Shown here piece after piece: positions 33,644 through 42,059 of a DNA stretch of 64,000 nucleotides. A model generated the notes under the pieces. That model had not been told where the DNA came from. It ran no database searches and was given only the letters and a program-made list of their open reading frames with translations. The stretch comes from Pseudolysinimonas_A sp039912695 (lineage in GTDB: Bacteria; Actinomycetota; Actinomycetes; Actinomycetales; Microbacteriaceae): positions 16,927 to 80,926 of the forward strand of contig NZ_JBDSPJ010000010.1 of the NCBI RefSeq assembly GCF_039912695.1. The letters run 5' to 3'. The position numbers were made by a program, and so were the translations under genes. The number at the start of each line of letters is the position of its first letter. Positions within the stretch are counted from its first letter, which is position 1.

Positions 33644-35754
33644 AACGCCGCAGGCGGATCGACCGGCCTCAACGACTGCTCTTCGATGAACGCGGCGCCC
33701 AGGATTTCTCGAACCACCGCTTCGCCATACCGCGCTTTGCCGTCGGCGGTCGTCGATACGGGCGTGCGCGGTTGGGGCTGAGGCTGGGGAGTGGATGCCG
33801 GGGTCACCTCAGCGGCGGAAACCGCCTCAGGCGCGGGCTGGGCTTCGGTCGCGGGGGCCGGCGTGGGAGATTTCTTGGGGCCGGGCTTTTCGGCGCCAGC
33901 CTTCTCCGGGCTCGAGGGGATCGCCACGACGTTCCACTCCGCGGCGGGTGGCAGCGGGTTCTCGGCGACGGGGCTCTCGGCGACGGCCGCGGGTGGCGAT
34001 TCAACCGGGGGTGCCGCTGAGCCGGTCTCGTGACGGGTGAGGAACTTGACGCGCACTCCGAGCACCCCGTGAATCGCTCCGCGCAGCAGGTCGCTCACGC
34101 TCTCGCCGGGGCCTTGGGGCTGCTTGAACGACGCGACGTCAGCCTCGGTGGCGAACGCGACCGTCAATACGTCGCCGTTGAAAGCGCGGGGCGTCGAGGC
34201 AGCGATCGCCATCCAGGCGCCGCGCTTGGCCGTCTTCACGATTTCGAGAACCTCGGGCCAGGCATCCCGAACCTGCTGCAACGTCACGGAGGTGACTGCC
34301 TCTTCGACGGCTGGCTCTTCCGGCTCGGGCTCGTCAGTGCTCAGCTCGTCAGCGGCCAGCTCGTCAGGTGCCAGCTCGTCAGGCACCAACTCGTCTGTGG
34401 CCACAGCTTCCGGAACCACAGCTTCCGGAGCGGGCTGGTCAGACGCGGGCGCCTCGACGACCGGAGTCGCGTCCGCAACGATCGGCGCGGCATCCTCTTT
34501 CGCCCGACGCACGCTGCGGATGTCGACCGGCTCAACGACCGGACGATCGGGCACCGCACGCATCGACGGGTGGTCGTCGATTCCGATGCGACGCTCCAGT
34601 CGCTCGACACGGGCGAGCGCTCCTCGCTCCGACTCATCGGCGGCCGGCACCAGCAGACGCGCAACCATCAGTTCGAGGTGCAGTCGCGGCGAGGTGGCGC
34701 CGGTCATTTCGGTGAGAGCCGTGTTTGCAACGTCGGCGGCGCGCGACAGCTCGGCTGCCCCGAACGCGTTGGCTTGGGACGACATCCGACCGATCTCATC
34801 AAGCGGCACGCCGCGGAGTACGGCGGCCGCGCCGTCCCGGGTCGCTGCGACGACGATGAGGTCGCGCAGACGCTCGAGGAGGTCTTCAACAAACCGGCGC
34901 GGGTCTTGCCCGGTCTGAATGACCCGGTCGACAGCGCCAAAGACGGCGCCGGCATCCCGAGCGCCGATGGCGTCGACGACCTCGTCGAGCAGGGCACCGT
35001 GGGTGTAGCCGAGCAGCGAAACGGCTCGTTCGTACTTGATTGTCACGACGCCGTCGGCTGCATCCTCGGAGCCGGCAATCAGTTGGTCGAGCAACGACAG
35101 GGTGTCGCGCACCGAACCGCCGCCGGCACGCACGACCAGCGGGAGGACCCCACCCTCGACCTCGACCTTCTCGGAGACGCACATCTGCTGCACGTACTCG
35201 AGCATCTGCGCGGGCGGCACCAGACGGAACGGGTAGTGGTGGGTGCGGCTGCGGATCGTGCCGATGACCTTCTCAGGTTCGGTCGTCGCGAAGATGAATT
35301 TCACGTGGTCAGGCGGCTCTTCGACCAGCTTGAGCAGGGCGTTGAAGCCCTGCGTCGTCACCATGTGAGCCTCGTCGAGGATGAAGATCTTGTACCGGTC
35401 GCGGGCCGGGGCGAAGGCCGCCCGCTCGCGCAGATCGCGGGCGTCGTCAACGCCGTTGTGGCTGGCCGCGTCGATCTCGACGACATCCAGTGATCCACCG
35501 CCGTCTCGAGCGAGCTCGATACACGAGTCACACACGCCACAGGGGGTGTCGGTCGGACCCTCGGCACAGTTGAGGCAGCGGGCCAGGATGCGGGCACTCG
35601 TCGTCTTGCCACAGCCGCGCGGGCCCGAGAACAGATAGGCGTGATTAACCCGATCGGAACGCAGTGCCGTTCGGAGCGGATCGGTCACCTGAGACTGGCC
35701 GATCAACTCGGCGAATGTCTCCGGCCGATAGCGCCGATAGAGAGCGGTGACCAC
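33634..35754 (-). CDS. dnaX: DNA polymerase III gamma/tau subunit
   Basis: Clamp-loader ATPase, 706 residues from GTG (VVTALYRRYRPETF). Walker A GPRGCGKT (44-51), zinc Cys in LNCAEGP...CGVCDSC (63, 72, 75, 78), Walker B FILDEAHM, sensor and SRTHHYPFRLV follow. After about residue 370 comes a low-complexity tau tail, including five pentapeptides of the form x-x-D-E-L and Pro/Ala/Glu-rich stretches, with a folded polymerase-binding segment (QQVRDAWPEVLEIVK) inside. Ends LDD, where the stop has been tandemly copied. An upstream ATG extension would run into the SRP RNA side and is rejected. Confidence 0.95.
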   Translation of the reverse strand: MVTALYRRYRPETFAELIGQSQVTDPLRTALRSDRVNHAYLFSGPRGCGKTTSARILARCLNCAEGPTDTPCGVCDSCIELARDGGGSLDVVEIDAASHNGVDDARDLRERAAFAPARDRYKIFILDEAHMVTTQGFNALLKLVEEPPDHVKFIFATTEPEKVIGTIRSRTHHYPFRLVPPAQMLEYVQQMCVSEKVEVEGGVLPLVVRAGGGSVRDTLSLLDQLIAGSEDAADGVVTIKYERAVSLLGYTHGALLDEVVDAIGARDAGAVFGAVDRVIQTGQDPRRFVEDLLERLRDLIVVAATRDGAAAVLRGVPLDEIGRMSSQANAFGAAELSRAADVANTALTEMTGATSPRLHLELMVARLLVPAADESERGALARVERLERRIGIDDHPSMRAVPDRPVVEPVDIRSVRRAKEDAAPIVADATPVVEAPASDQPAPEAVVPEAVATDELVPDELAPDELAADELSTDEPEPEEPAVEEAVTSVTLQQVRDAWPEVLEIVKTAKRGAWMAIAASTPRAFNGDVLTVAFATEADVASFKQPQGPGESVSDLLRGAIHGVLGVRVKFLTRHETGSAAPPVESPPAAVAESPVAENPLPPAAEWNVVAIPSSPEKAGAEKPGPKKSPTPAPATEAQPAPEAVSAAEVTPASTPQPQPQPRTPVSTTADGKARYGEAVVREILGAAFIEEQSLRPVDPPAALDD
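34330..34428. repeat. In-frame 15-bp repeats in the dnaX tail
   Basis: About five degenerate units of AGCTCGTCAGGTGCC (Asp-Glu-Leu pentapeptides) followed by a doubled CACAGCTTCCGGAAC. All preserve the frame. Confidence 0.75.
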
Positions 35755-35804
35755 GGTGCCAGAGTAGTCGCCGCACCCGACGCTGGCTGAGGCCCTACAA
35801 TTGA

Positions 35805-35896
35805 GCCCGGCTCTCCGCGTGGCGCCATCCAGGCCAACTCCCCCAGGACGGAAACGTAGCAAGGGTAACCGGGCTCTGTCGGGTGCGCGGAGGGTC
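35805..35896 (+). ncRNA. ffs: Signal recognition particle RNA (small bacterial 4.5S type)
   Basis: The conserved SRP domain is unmistakable: CAGGACGGAAACGTAGCA followed by AGGG, with the GGAA tetraloop and the asymmetric/symmetric internal loops bound by Ffh. Flanking arms CTCCGCG and CGCGGAG pair to close the helix. Ends are approximate. Lies between divergent dnaX and tRNA-Ser, a frequent placement. Confidence 0.9.
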
Positions 35897-35902
35897 CTTT
35901 CA

Positions 35903-35990
35903 GGAGGATTCGCCTAGTGGCCTATGGCGCACGCTTGGAAAGCGTGTTGGGTGAAAGCCCTCGGGGGTTCGAATCCCCCATCCTCCGCCA
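35903..35990 (+). tRNA. tRNA-Ser (anticodon GGA)
   Basis: Acceptor GGAGGAT/ATCCTCC, discriminator G, CCA encoded. Anticodon stem-loop CACGC-TTGGAAA-GCGTG with anticodon GGA, a long variable arm (TTGGGTGAAAGCCCTC), and T arm with GGGGGTTCGAATCCCCC. It starts only a few bases after the SRP RNA. Confidence 0.95.
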
Positions 35991-36080
35991 ATAGTTCAAG
36001 AAGTACCGCAGCATCTGAAGTACCCGATTTACGCACGACCCGTTCCAGCGTGCGGACGCAGATCCTTGGGGGAGTTACGC

Positions 36081-36707
36081 GTGACCGTGCTCGAAGAACA
36101 CGTCGTGCGCATCGTTCCCCGGCGATCCCTGATCGTTTCGGGGCTCCTTTCCATCGGGCTCGCGATGATCCCGACCTTCGGCCTCGCCTACTGGTTCACC
36201 ATCCCGCGGGGTCAGGGCCTGTGGGTCGCGATCGTCCAGGGCGTGGTGGTCCTCCTCTCTCTCGCGTTTATGTGGCGCGATCTCTCCGTCACAACCGTCG
36301 TGGATGACACCGAGTTGCGCGGCAACGGCATTTTCAGCCCGATGGTGCGCGTGCCGCTGACTCTCATCGCCTCGGTCGATCTGGTGCCGACCTACCTCGG
36401 CCAGTCCCACGATCCGGTCACCCAACTGCTGGTGCGCGACGCCCACGGCAAGCGGTTGTTCCGGCTGCGGGGAAACTTCTGGCCCACCGGTGCCCTGCGA
36501 ACGATCGCAGCGGCGCTCCCCGTTGCCCCGACGATCATCAATGAGCCGCTCTCGCTCAAGGAGTTCTTTCGGGCCTACCCGGGTGCGTCGTACTGGTTCG
36601 AAGACCGTCCCGCGCTGATCGCACTGATCTTCGCCGGAGTCGTGGCCATCTGCATCAGCATCGCCGTCGCGACGATGTACCTGATGCAGATCCCCATCAT
36701 GGGCTGA
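36081..36707 (+). CDS. Membrane protein of unknown function (PH-like middle region)
   Basis: 208 residues from GTG with GGAG 9 nt upstream. Two helices near the N-terminus (about 14-35 and 43-62), a soluble beta-rich middle (about 65-165, including LRGNGIFSPMVRVPLTLIAS and FRLRGNFWPTGALRTI) and one C-terminal helix (about 180-203). The layout of two helices then a bPH-type domain is common in actinobacterial membrane proteins, but I do not recognise the family. Convergent with the HerA-like gene (5-bp gap). Confidence 0.65.
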   Translation: MTVLEEHVVRIVPRRSLIVSGLLSIGLAMIPTFGLAYWFTIPRGQGLWVAIVQGVVVLLSLAFMWRDLSVTTVVDDTELRGNGIFSPMVRVPLTLIASVDLVPTYLGQSHDPVTQLLVRDAHGKRLFRLRGNFWPTGALRTIAAALPVAPTIINEPLSLKEFFRAYPGASYWFEDRPALIALIFAGVVAICISIAVATMYLMQIPIMG

Positions 36708-36712
36708 GCCCG

Positions 36713-38230
36713 CTACCGAGCGCGGCCGAAGAGCTTGTCGACGATCAGGCGAACCAGCCGAACGCGCGGGGTGCCGGTGCGGCTGACCCGCTTGGTGGGC
36801 GTGGTCGACTGCGCGGACGGGTCTTTCGGCTGCGCGGCGGGGTCTTTCGGCTGCGCCGCTGGGGCGACTGCCGCCTTCGCGCGCTGGCCGAGTAGCTCGT
36901 GGGCCGACACCGTGTCGGCCGGCGTTCCGTAACGGGCCATCAGGGGCGAAGCGGCAACTGTCGCCATCATCTGCTCGGGCGGGGTGGGCGACATCGACCC
37001 CTGCGGTGCGCGCAGCCGCGTCCAGGCCACCGGTGACGGCGCGCCATCCTCGTTCATCACGGTGACGATCGCCTCGCCGGTCGCGAGCGACGTCAACACC
37101 TCACCGAGGTCGTAACCCGAGGTCGGATAGGTCGAGACTGTCGCCTTCAGCGCGCGGGCGTCATCCGGCGTGTGAGCTCGAAGCTGGTGCTGCACCCGGC
37201 TGCCGAGTTGCGCGAGCACGTCGCCCGGGACATCTTTCGGGGTCTGCGTGACAAAGAAGATGCCGACCCCCTTCGACCTGATCAGTCGCACGGTCTGGGT
37301 GACGACATCCAGAAAGTCCTGCGAAGCACCCTTGAACAGCAGATGTGCTTCGTCGAAGAAGAACACCAACTTCGGCCGCGGAAGGTCACCGGCTTCGGGC
37401 AGCACGGCGTACAGCTCGTGCAGCAGCCACATCAGGAAGGTCGAGAACAGGGCGGGCTTGTCGACGACGCTCGGCACTTCGAGCAGGCTCACGACACCCT
37501 TGCCCTCTGCCGTCGACTGCAGGAACTCGGCAACGTCAATCGCCGGATCGCCGAAGAAGACGTCAGCGCCCTGGTCAGAGAAGATGACCAGTTCCCGCAA
37601 AATGACGCCGGTCGTCGCCTTCGACAACCCGCCGAGGTCAGCGAGCTCGCCCTTGCCGGCGTCCGACACGAGGTACATCAGAACCGAACGCAGATCGGCC
37701 AGGTCGATCAGGGGCAGTTGAGCGTTCTTGGCGTAGTGGAACACCAGTCCCAGGCTCGATTCCTGAGTCGGGTTGAGGCCGAGCACCTTCGCGAGCAGCA
37801 GCGGACCGAAGCGTTCGACGCTGGCTCGAATCGGGATGCCGACGCCCAGCCCGCCGAGGCTGAAGTACTCGGTCGGTGACGCGACCCCCGTCCACTGCTG
37901 GCCGATCCCCTGGGTGCGAGCGAGCAGCTTGTCGCTCGAGATACCCGCTGACGCGATCCCCGAGAGGTCACCCTTAATGTCGGCGGCGAATACCGGAACC
38001 CCGGCCGCCGACAATTGCTCGGCCAGCACCTGCAGCGTCTTGGTCTTGCCGGTGCCGGTGGCTCCCGCGACGAGGCCGTGGCGATTCACCATCGAGATCG
38101 GGATGCGGATGGGCACGTCGGGCAGGGCCGACCCGTTGACGAGCGCTCCCATCTCGAGCGCGGGGGCGGCGAAGCCATACCCGGCCTTGATCGCGGCGAC
38201 TTCCGCGGCGCTGAGCGGTGCGGCCTTCAC
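36713..38230 (-). CDS. HerA/DUF853-family ATPase
   Basis: 505 residues from GTG overlapping the LacI gene stop (GTGA). Walker A GATGTGKTKT, then VFAADIKGDLSGIA, and a Walker B region KLVFFFDEAHLLF; sensor segment GIFFVTQTPKDVPGDVLAQLGSRVQHQLRAH is split here as GIFFVTQTPKDVPGDVL and GSRVQHQLRAH. This is the YjgR/DUF853 branch of HerA-FtsK ATPases, possibly a DNA translocase; function not established. The C-terminal linker holds a doubled heptapeptide from a 21-bp duplication. Confidence 0.86.
   Translation of the reverse strand: MKAAPLSAAEVAAIKAGYGFAAPALEMGALVNGSALPDVPIRIPISMVNRHGLVAGATGTGKTKTLQVLAEQLSAAGVPVFAADIKGDLSGIASAGISSDKLLARTQGIGQQWTGVASPTEYFSLGGLGVGIPIRASVERFGPLLLAKVLGLNPTQESSLGLVFHYAKNAQLPLIDLADLRSVLMYLVSDAGKGELADLGGLSKATTGVILRELVIFSDQGADVFFGDPAIDVAEFLQSTAEGKGVVSLLEVPSVVDKPALFSTFLMWLLHELYAVLPEAGDLPRPKLVFFFDEAHLLFKGASQDFLDVVTQTVRLIRSKGVGIFFVTQTPKDVPGDVLAQLGSRVQHQLRAHTPDDARALKATVSTYPTSGYDLGEVLTSLATGEAIVTVMNEDGAPSPVAWTRLRAPQGSMSPTPPEQMMATVAASPLMARYGTPADTVSAHELLGQRAKAAVAPAAQPKDPAAQPKDPSAQSTTPTKRVSRTGTPRVRLVRLIVDKLFGRAR
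36809..36850. repeat. In-frame 21-bp tandem repeat in the DUF853 gene
   Basis: Two adjacent 21-bp units differing at one position, each containing GGGTCTTTCGGC, coding for two AAQPKDP-type heptads. Confidence 0.85.
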
Positions 38231-39276
38231 TCGTCACTCCGGTCGGGCTTCGGCGGCGCCGTACTCTCGCGCACGACGAGGTTGGTCGCGAGGTCGAGGC
38301 GCGAGACGCTGTCGACACGGCCGTCGCGGATGCGCAACACGAGACGCGTCGCCTCCTCCGCCATCCGGCGCAGCGGCTGGTGCACCGTCGTCAGACGCGG
38401 ACTCACCCAGGTGGCGAGCGGGATGTCGTCGTACCCGACGATCGAGACGTCGTCGGGTGCGTGCAAGCCCAGTTGCCGCATGGCCTCAAGCACCCCGAGA
38501 GCCTGCAGATCGCTCCCCGCGAAGATCGCCGTCGGGCGCACGGGGCGGTCAAGAAGCTGCTGCCCGTGCAACCGACCACCCGCAGTGTGGAAGTCACCGA
38601 AACGGATCCAGTCGGGATCGATCGTCAGCCCCGCCGCCGTCATCGCCGACCGGAATCCATCGATGCGCGCGTGCGAGCACATCATGTCGTCGGGCCCGGT
38701 GATCGCCGCGATCCGGGTGTGGCCGAGTTCGATCAGGTGCCGGGTCGCCATCAGCCCGCCCGACCAGTTCGCGGAACCGACCGATGGCACGTCAGGGGTC
38801 GGGTCGCCGGCCGGGTCGATGATCACGAACGGGATCGACCGAGCGCGCAGCACTTCGCGGTATTGCTCGGGGATGTCGGAGAACACCAGCACGACGCCGG
38901 CCGGTCGGCGCTGGAGCACACCGTCGATCCAGTCAGCCGCAGGCGCGTGCCGGGAGCCACTCTCGGTCAGCACGACGCTCATCCCGTTGGCGCGGGCGAC
39001 ATCCTCGACGCCGCGGATGATCTCCATCGACCAGGCAGCCTCAAGTTCGTGAAACACCAGCTCGATGAGCGGGTTCGGCGCACTGCCCGACTTCCGACGA
39101 CGGTAACCGTGGTCGGCGAGGAGGGTCTCAACGCGACCGCGGGTAGACGCCGAGACATCTGAGCGCCCGTTGAGCACCTTCGAGATCGTGGACAGCGAAA
39201 CCTGCGCCCGCTCGGCGATTTCCGCGAGCGTGACGCGTGAGGTCAGCTCGACATCCGTCGTCCCTGTATCCGACAT
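38227..39276 (-). CDS. LacI family repressor, probable regulator of xylose/xylo-oligosaccharide genes
   Basis: About 349 residues; start set by RBS GAGGAGG 7 nt upstream of the second of two adjacent ATGs. HTH at the N-terminus: TLAEIAERAQVSLSTISKVL followed by NGRSDVSAST, the LacI/GalR recognition helix; then a periplasmic-binding-protein-like sensor domain (GVVLVFSDIP, FAGSDLQALGVLEAM, SIVGYDDIPLATW). Divergent from xylA. Operator candidates CGAAACTATCG (39304-39314) and AAAGTGCTTT lie between. May be the counterpart of Streptomyces BxlR (inference). Confidence 0.87.
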   Translation of the reverse strand: MSDTGTTDVELTSRVTLAEIAERAQVSLSTISKVLNGRSDVSASTRGRVETLLADHGYRRRKSGSAPNPLIELVFHELEAAWSMEIIRGVEDVARANGMSVVLTESGSRHAPAADWIDGVLQRRPAGVVLVFSDIPEQYREVLRARSIPFVIIDPAGDPTPDVPSVGSANWSGGLMATRHLIELGHTRIAAITGPDDMMCSHARIDGFRSAMTAAGLTIDPDWIRFGDFHTAGGRLHGQQLLDRPVRPTAIFAGSDLQALGVLEAMRQLGLHAPDDVSIVGYDDIPLATWVSPRLTTVHQPLRRMAEEATRLVLRIRDGRVDSVSRLDLATNLVVRESTAPPKPDRSDE

Positions 39277-39303
39277 CATCCAGCCTCCTCTCGGTTGTAA
39301 CAC

Positions 39304-39371
39304 CGAAACTATCGCTGCAAAGTGCTTTCACTGTACGCACACACGCGATATGTTGTATCCCGCAACATATC
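39304..39371. promoter_or_regulatory. xylA/LacI divergent control region with two operator types
   Basis: CGAAACTATCG (39304-39314) differs by one base from the CGAAA-C-TTTCG xylanase operator; AAAGTGCTTT (39319-39328) is LacI-like; a perfect palindrome with 9-bp arms GATATGTTG/CAACATATC and a 7-bp spacer spans 39347-39371, 22 bp before xylA. Confidence 0.7.
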
Positions 39372-39393
39372 CTTTTGATCAATGGAGCTCGCC

Positions 39394-40584
39394 ATGACAG
39401 TCACTCCCACGCCCGCCGACAAGTTCACCTTTGGCTTGTGGACGATCGGATACAACGGGACTGACCCGTTCGGCGGCCCCACTCGCAAGCCCCTCGATAC
39501 CGTTCATGCGATCGAGAAGCTCTCTGAGCTCGGTGCGTACGGACTCACCTTCCACGACGATGACCTCTTCCCGTTCGGCTCCAGCGAGGCCGAGCGTGAT
39601 CGCGAGATTGGCCGGCTGAAGGGGGCGATGGAGTCCACCGGAATGAAGGTTCCGATGGTGACGACGAACCTCTTCAGCTCGCCGGTCTTCAAAGACGGTG
39701 GCTTCACCTCGAACGACCGGGGTGTGCGCCGGTTCGCGCTGCGCAAGGTGTTCCGCCAGCTCGACCTCGCCGCTGAACTCGGCGCCGAGACTTTCGTCAT
39801 GTGGGGCGGCCGCGAGGGCGCCGAGTACGACGCCGCGAAGGACATCCGCCAGGCGCTCGAGCGCTACCGCGAAGCGGTCAACCTGCTCGGCGACTATGTC
39901 ACCGACAAGGGCTACGGCATCCGCTTCGCGATCGAGCCCAAGCCGAACGAGCCGCGCGGCGACATCCTGCTGCCGACCCTCGGTCACGCGATCGCCTTCA
40001 TCGGGTCGCTTGCGCGTCCCGAGCTGGTCGGCCTGAACCCCGAGGTGGGGCACGAGCAGATGGCAGGCCTCAACTTCGCAGCCGGCATCGCCCAGGCGCT
40101 GTACCACGGCAAGCTCTTCCACATCGACCTCAACGGTCAGCGCGGCATCAAGTACGACCAGGACCTGGTCTTCGGCCACGGCGACCTGCACAACGCGTTT
40201 GCTCTCGTTGACCTGCTCGAAAATGGTGGCCCCAACGGCGGACCGACCTACGACGGCCCGCGTCACTTCGACTACAAGCCCTCGCGCACGGAAGACGAGA
40301 ACGGCGTGTGGGACTCCGCAGCCGCGAACATGCGCACCTACCTGCTGCTCAAGGAACGTGCCGCCGCCTTCCGCGCCGACCCCGAGGTGCAGGCCGCGCT
40401 CGTCGCCGCCCGCGTGCCGGAGCTGTCGGTGCCGACCCTGTCGGAGGGCGAGAGCTACGACGACTTCCTCGCCGACCGCTCGGCGTACGAAGACTTCGAC
40501 ACTGACGCCTACCTCGGCGGCAAGGGCTTTGGCTTCGTGAAGCTGCAGCAGCTCGCGACCGAGCACCTCATGGGCGCCCGTTAA
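39394..40584 (+). CDS. xylA: Xylose isomerase
   Basis: Converts D-xylose to D-xylulose. 396 residues from the second ATG (GGAG 6 nt upstream). Group I enzyme features: FTFGLWTIGYNGTDPFG, active His in YGLTFHDDDLFPFG, metal-binding Glu in FAIEPKPNEPRGD, NPEVGHEQMAGLNF and HIDLNGQRGIKYDQDL. First gene of a xylAB pair, with a hairpin in the 79-bp gap. Regulated by the divergent LacI and/or ROK protein. Confidence 0.96.
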   Translation: MTVTPTPADKFTFGLWTIGYNGTDPFGGPTRKPLDTVHAIEKLSELGAYGLTFHDDDLFPFGSSEAERDREIGRLKGAMESTGMKVPMVTTNLFSSPVFKDGGFTSNDRGVRRFALRKVFRQLDLAAELGAETFVMWGGREGAEYDAAKDIRQALERYREAVNLLGDYVTDKGYGIRFAIEPKPNEPRGDILLPTLGHAIAFIGSLARPELVGLNPEVGHEQMAGLNFAAGIAQALYHGKLFHIDLNGQRGIKYDQDLVFGHGDLHNAFALVDLLENGGPNGGPTYDGPRHFDYKPSRTEDENGVWDSAAANMRTYLLLKERAAAFRADPEVQAALVAARVPELSVPTLSEGESYDDFLADRSAYEDFDTDAYLGGKGFGFVKLQQLATEHLMGAR

Positions 40585-40595
40585 CGATGGCTATC

Positions 40596-40643
40596 TGCCC
40601 AACTTTGGGGTCTCGCGCCACCCGCAGAGCCCCAAGTCGGGCA
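40596..40643 (+). terminator. Imperfect hairpin between xylA and xylB
   Basis: TGCCC-AACTTTGGGG-TCT pairs with AGAG-CCCCAAGT-CGGGCA with one mismatch and bulges, followed by AAAT. May attenuate readthrough or stabilise the xylA mRNA end. Confidence 0.45.
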
Positions 40644-40663
40644 AATAACCGGAGTTCGAGCTG

Positions 40664-42031
40664 ATGACGTTAGTCGTTGGGGTCGACTCCTCGACCCAGA
40701 GTTGCAAGGTCGTCGTCGTTGACGCCGCCACCGGGCTGCTGGTGCGCTCAGGGCGCGCCGCGCATCCCGAGGGCACCGAAGTCGACCCCGAAGCGTGGTG
40801 GGTCGCACTTCAAGAAGCGATCACGGCAGCCGGTGGGCTGGATGACGTGGCCGCGATTTCGGTCGGCGGCCAGCAGCACGGAATGGTCGTTCTCGATGCC
40901 GCGGGCGAGGTCATCCGCCCCGCGCTGCTCTGGAACGACACCCGCTCGGCGGATGCAGCTCGTCAGCTCGCCGACGAATTTCCGGACATCGTTGAACGCA
41001 CCGGCTCGCGTCCGGTCGCGTCCTTCACCGCGACGAAGCTGCGCTGGTTGCGGGATGCCGAGCCCGGGAACGCTGCGCGGGTGGCAGCCGTCGCGCTTCC
41101 GCATGACTGGCTGACCTGGCGACTGCGTGGCTACGGGCCCGGACGTCCCGACCTCGCCGAGCTGACCACCGACCGATCGGATGCCAGCGGCACCAGCTAC
41201 TGGAACCCGCACACCGGCGACTATGACCGCGAGATCCTCATCGCTGCGCTCGGCCACGACGCGATCCTGCCGCGTGTGCTCGGCCCGGGCGACTCTCCGG
41301 GCCTCACGGAGGGTGGCATCCCCCTGGGTGCCGGCGCCGGCGACAACGCCGCCGCGGCGCTGGGTCTTGGCGCGCGGGAAGGCGACGTCGTCGTCTCGAT
41401 CGGCACCAGCGGCACCGTGTTCGCGGTGACCGGGTCACCCGCCGGGTCGACATCCGTCGCCGGATTCGCCGACGCGAGCGGGGTCTTCCTGCCCCTGGTG
41501 GCGACGCTCAACGCCGCGCGCGTGCTCGACTCGATCGCGGGGCTTCTCGCCGTCGACCACACCGAACTCGGAACTCTCGCGCTCTCGGCTCAGCCCGGTT
41601 CCGGTGGACTCGTGCTTCAGCCGTGGTTCGAAGGCGAACGCACTCCCGACCGGCCCGATGCCACGGCCACCCTGTTCGGCATGACCCTCGCGGCGACGAC
41701 TCGCGCGGACCTCGCGCGGGCATCCATCGAGGGCCTCCTCTGCGGTCTCGCCGCGGGTCTCGCCGCCGTTCGGGATGTTGGGGTCATCGCCCAGCGCATC
41801 CTGCTGATCGGCGGTGCCGCCCAGAACCCCGCGGTGTCGGCGATCGCCGCGCAGGTGTTCGACGTGCCGGTCGCCGTGCCCGAACCCGGTGAGTACGTCG
41901 CGCGCGGCGCGGCCGTGCAGGCGGCCTGGGTGTTGACCGGGGAACGGCCCGAGTGGGTCGTTCCGCTGGCTGCCGAGCCGCAGAGCGATCACCGTCCCGA
42001 GATCCTCGCCCAGTACTCAGCCCGGCTCTAG
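40664..42031 (+). CDS. xylB: Xylulokinase
   Basis: FGGY kinase phosphorylating D-xylulose for the pentose phosphate pathway. 455 residues: LVVGVDSSTQSCKVVVVDA at the start with the ATP-phosphate Asp, SVGGQQHGMVVLD, LLWNDTRS, catalytic Asp in the GAGDNAAAALG block and the FGGY-C motif region LIGGAAQNPAVSA. Co-directional with xylA. The segment between 42032 and 42059 is empty before the convergent GH3 gene. Confidence 0.95.
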   Translation: MTLVVGVDSSTQSCKVVVVDAATGLLVRSGRAAHPEGTEVDPEAWWVALQEAITAAGGLDDVAAISVGGQQHGMVVLDAAGEVIRPALLWNDTRSADAARQLADEFPDIVERTGSRPVASFTATKLRWLRDAEPGNAARVAAVALPHDWLTWRLRGYGPGRPDLAELTTDRSDASGTSYWNPHTGDYDREILIAALGHDAILPRVLGPGDSPGLTEGGIPLGAGAGDNAAAALGLGAREGDVVVSIGTSGTVFAVTGSPAGSTSVAGFADASGVFLPLVATLNAARVLDSIAGLLAVDHTELGTLALSAQPGSGGLVLQPWFEGERTPDRPDATATLFGMTLAATTRADLARASIEGLLCGLAAGLAAVRDVGVIAQRILLIGGAAQNPAVSAIAAQVFDVPVAVPEPGEYVARGAAVQAAWVLTGERPEWVVPLAAEPQSDHRPEILAQYSARL

Positions 42032-42059
42032 GCGACCCTTCGCCCAACCGACGACGGCG

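Noticed and set aside
6272..35990. Genomic island or att site at the tRNA genes
   Set aside because: No integrase, no direct repeat of a tRNA 3' end and no mobile genes nearby.
22472..40642. 13-mer GCCCGACTTGGGG shared between the lsr2 leader and the xylA hairpin
   Set aside because: A 13-bp match is expected by chance many times in 64 kb.
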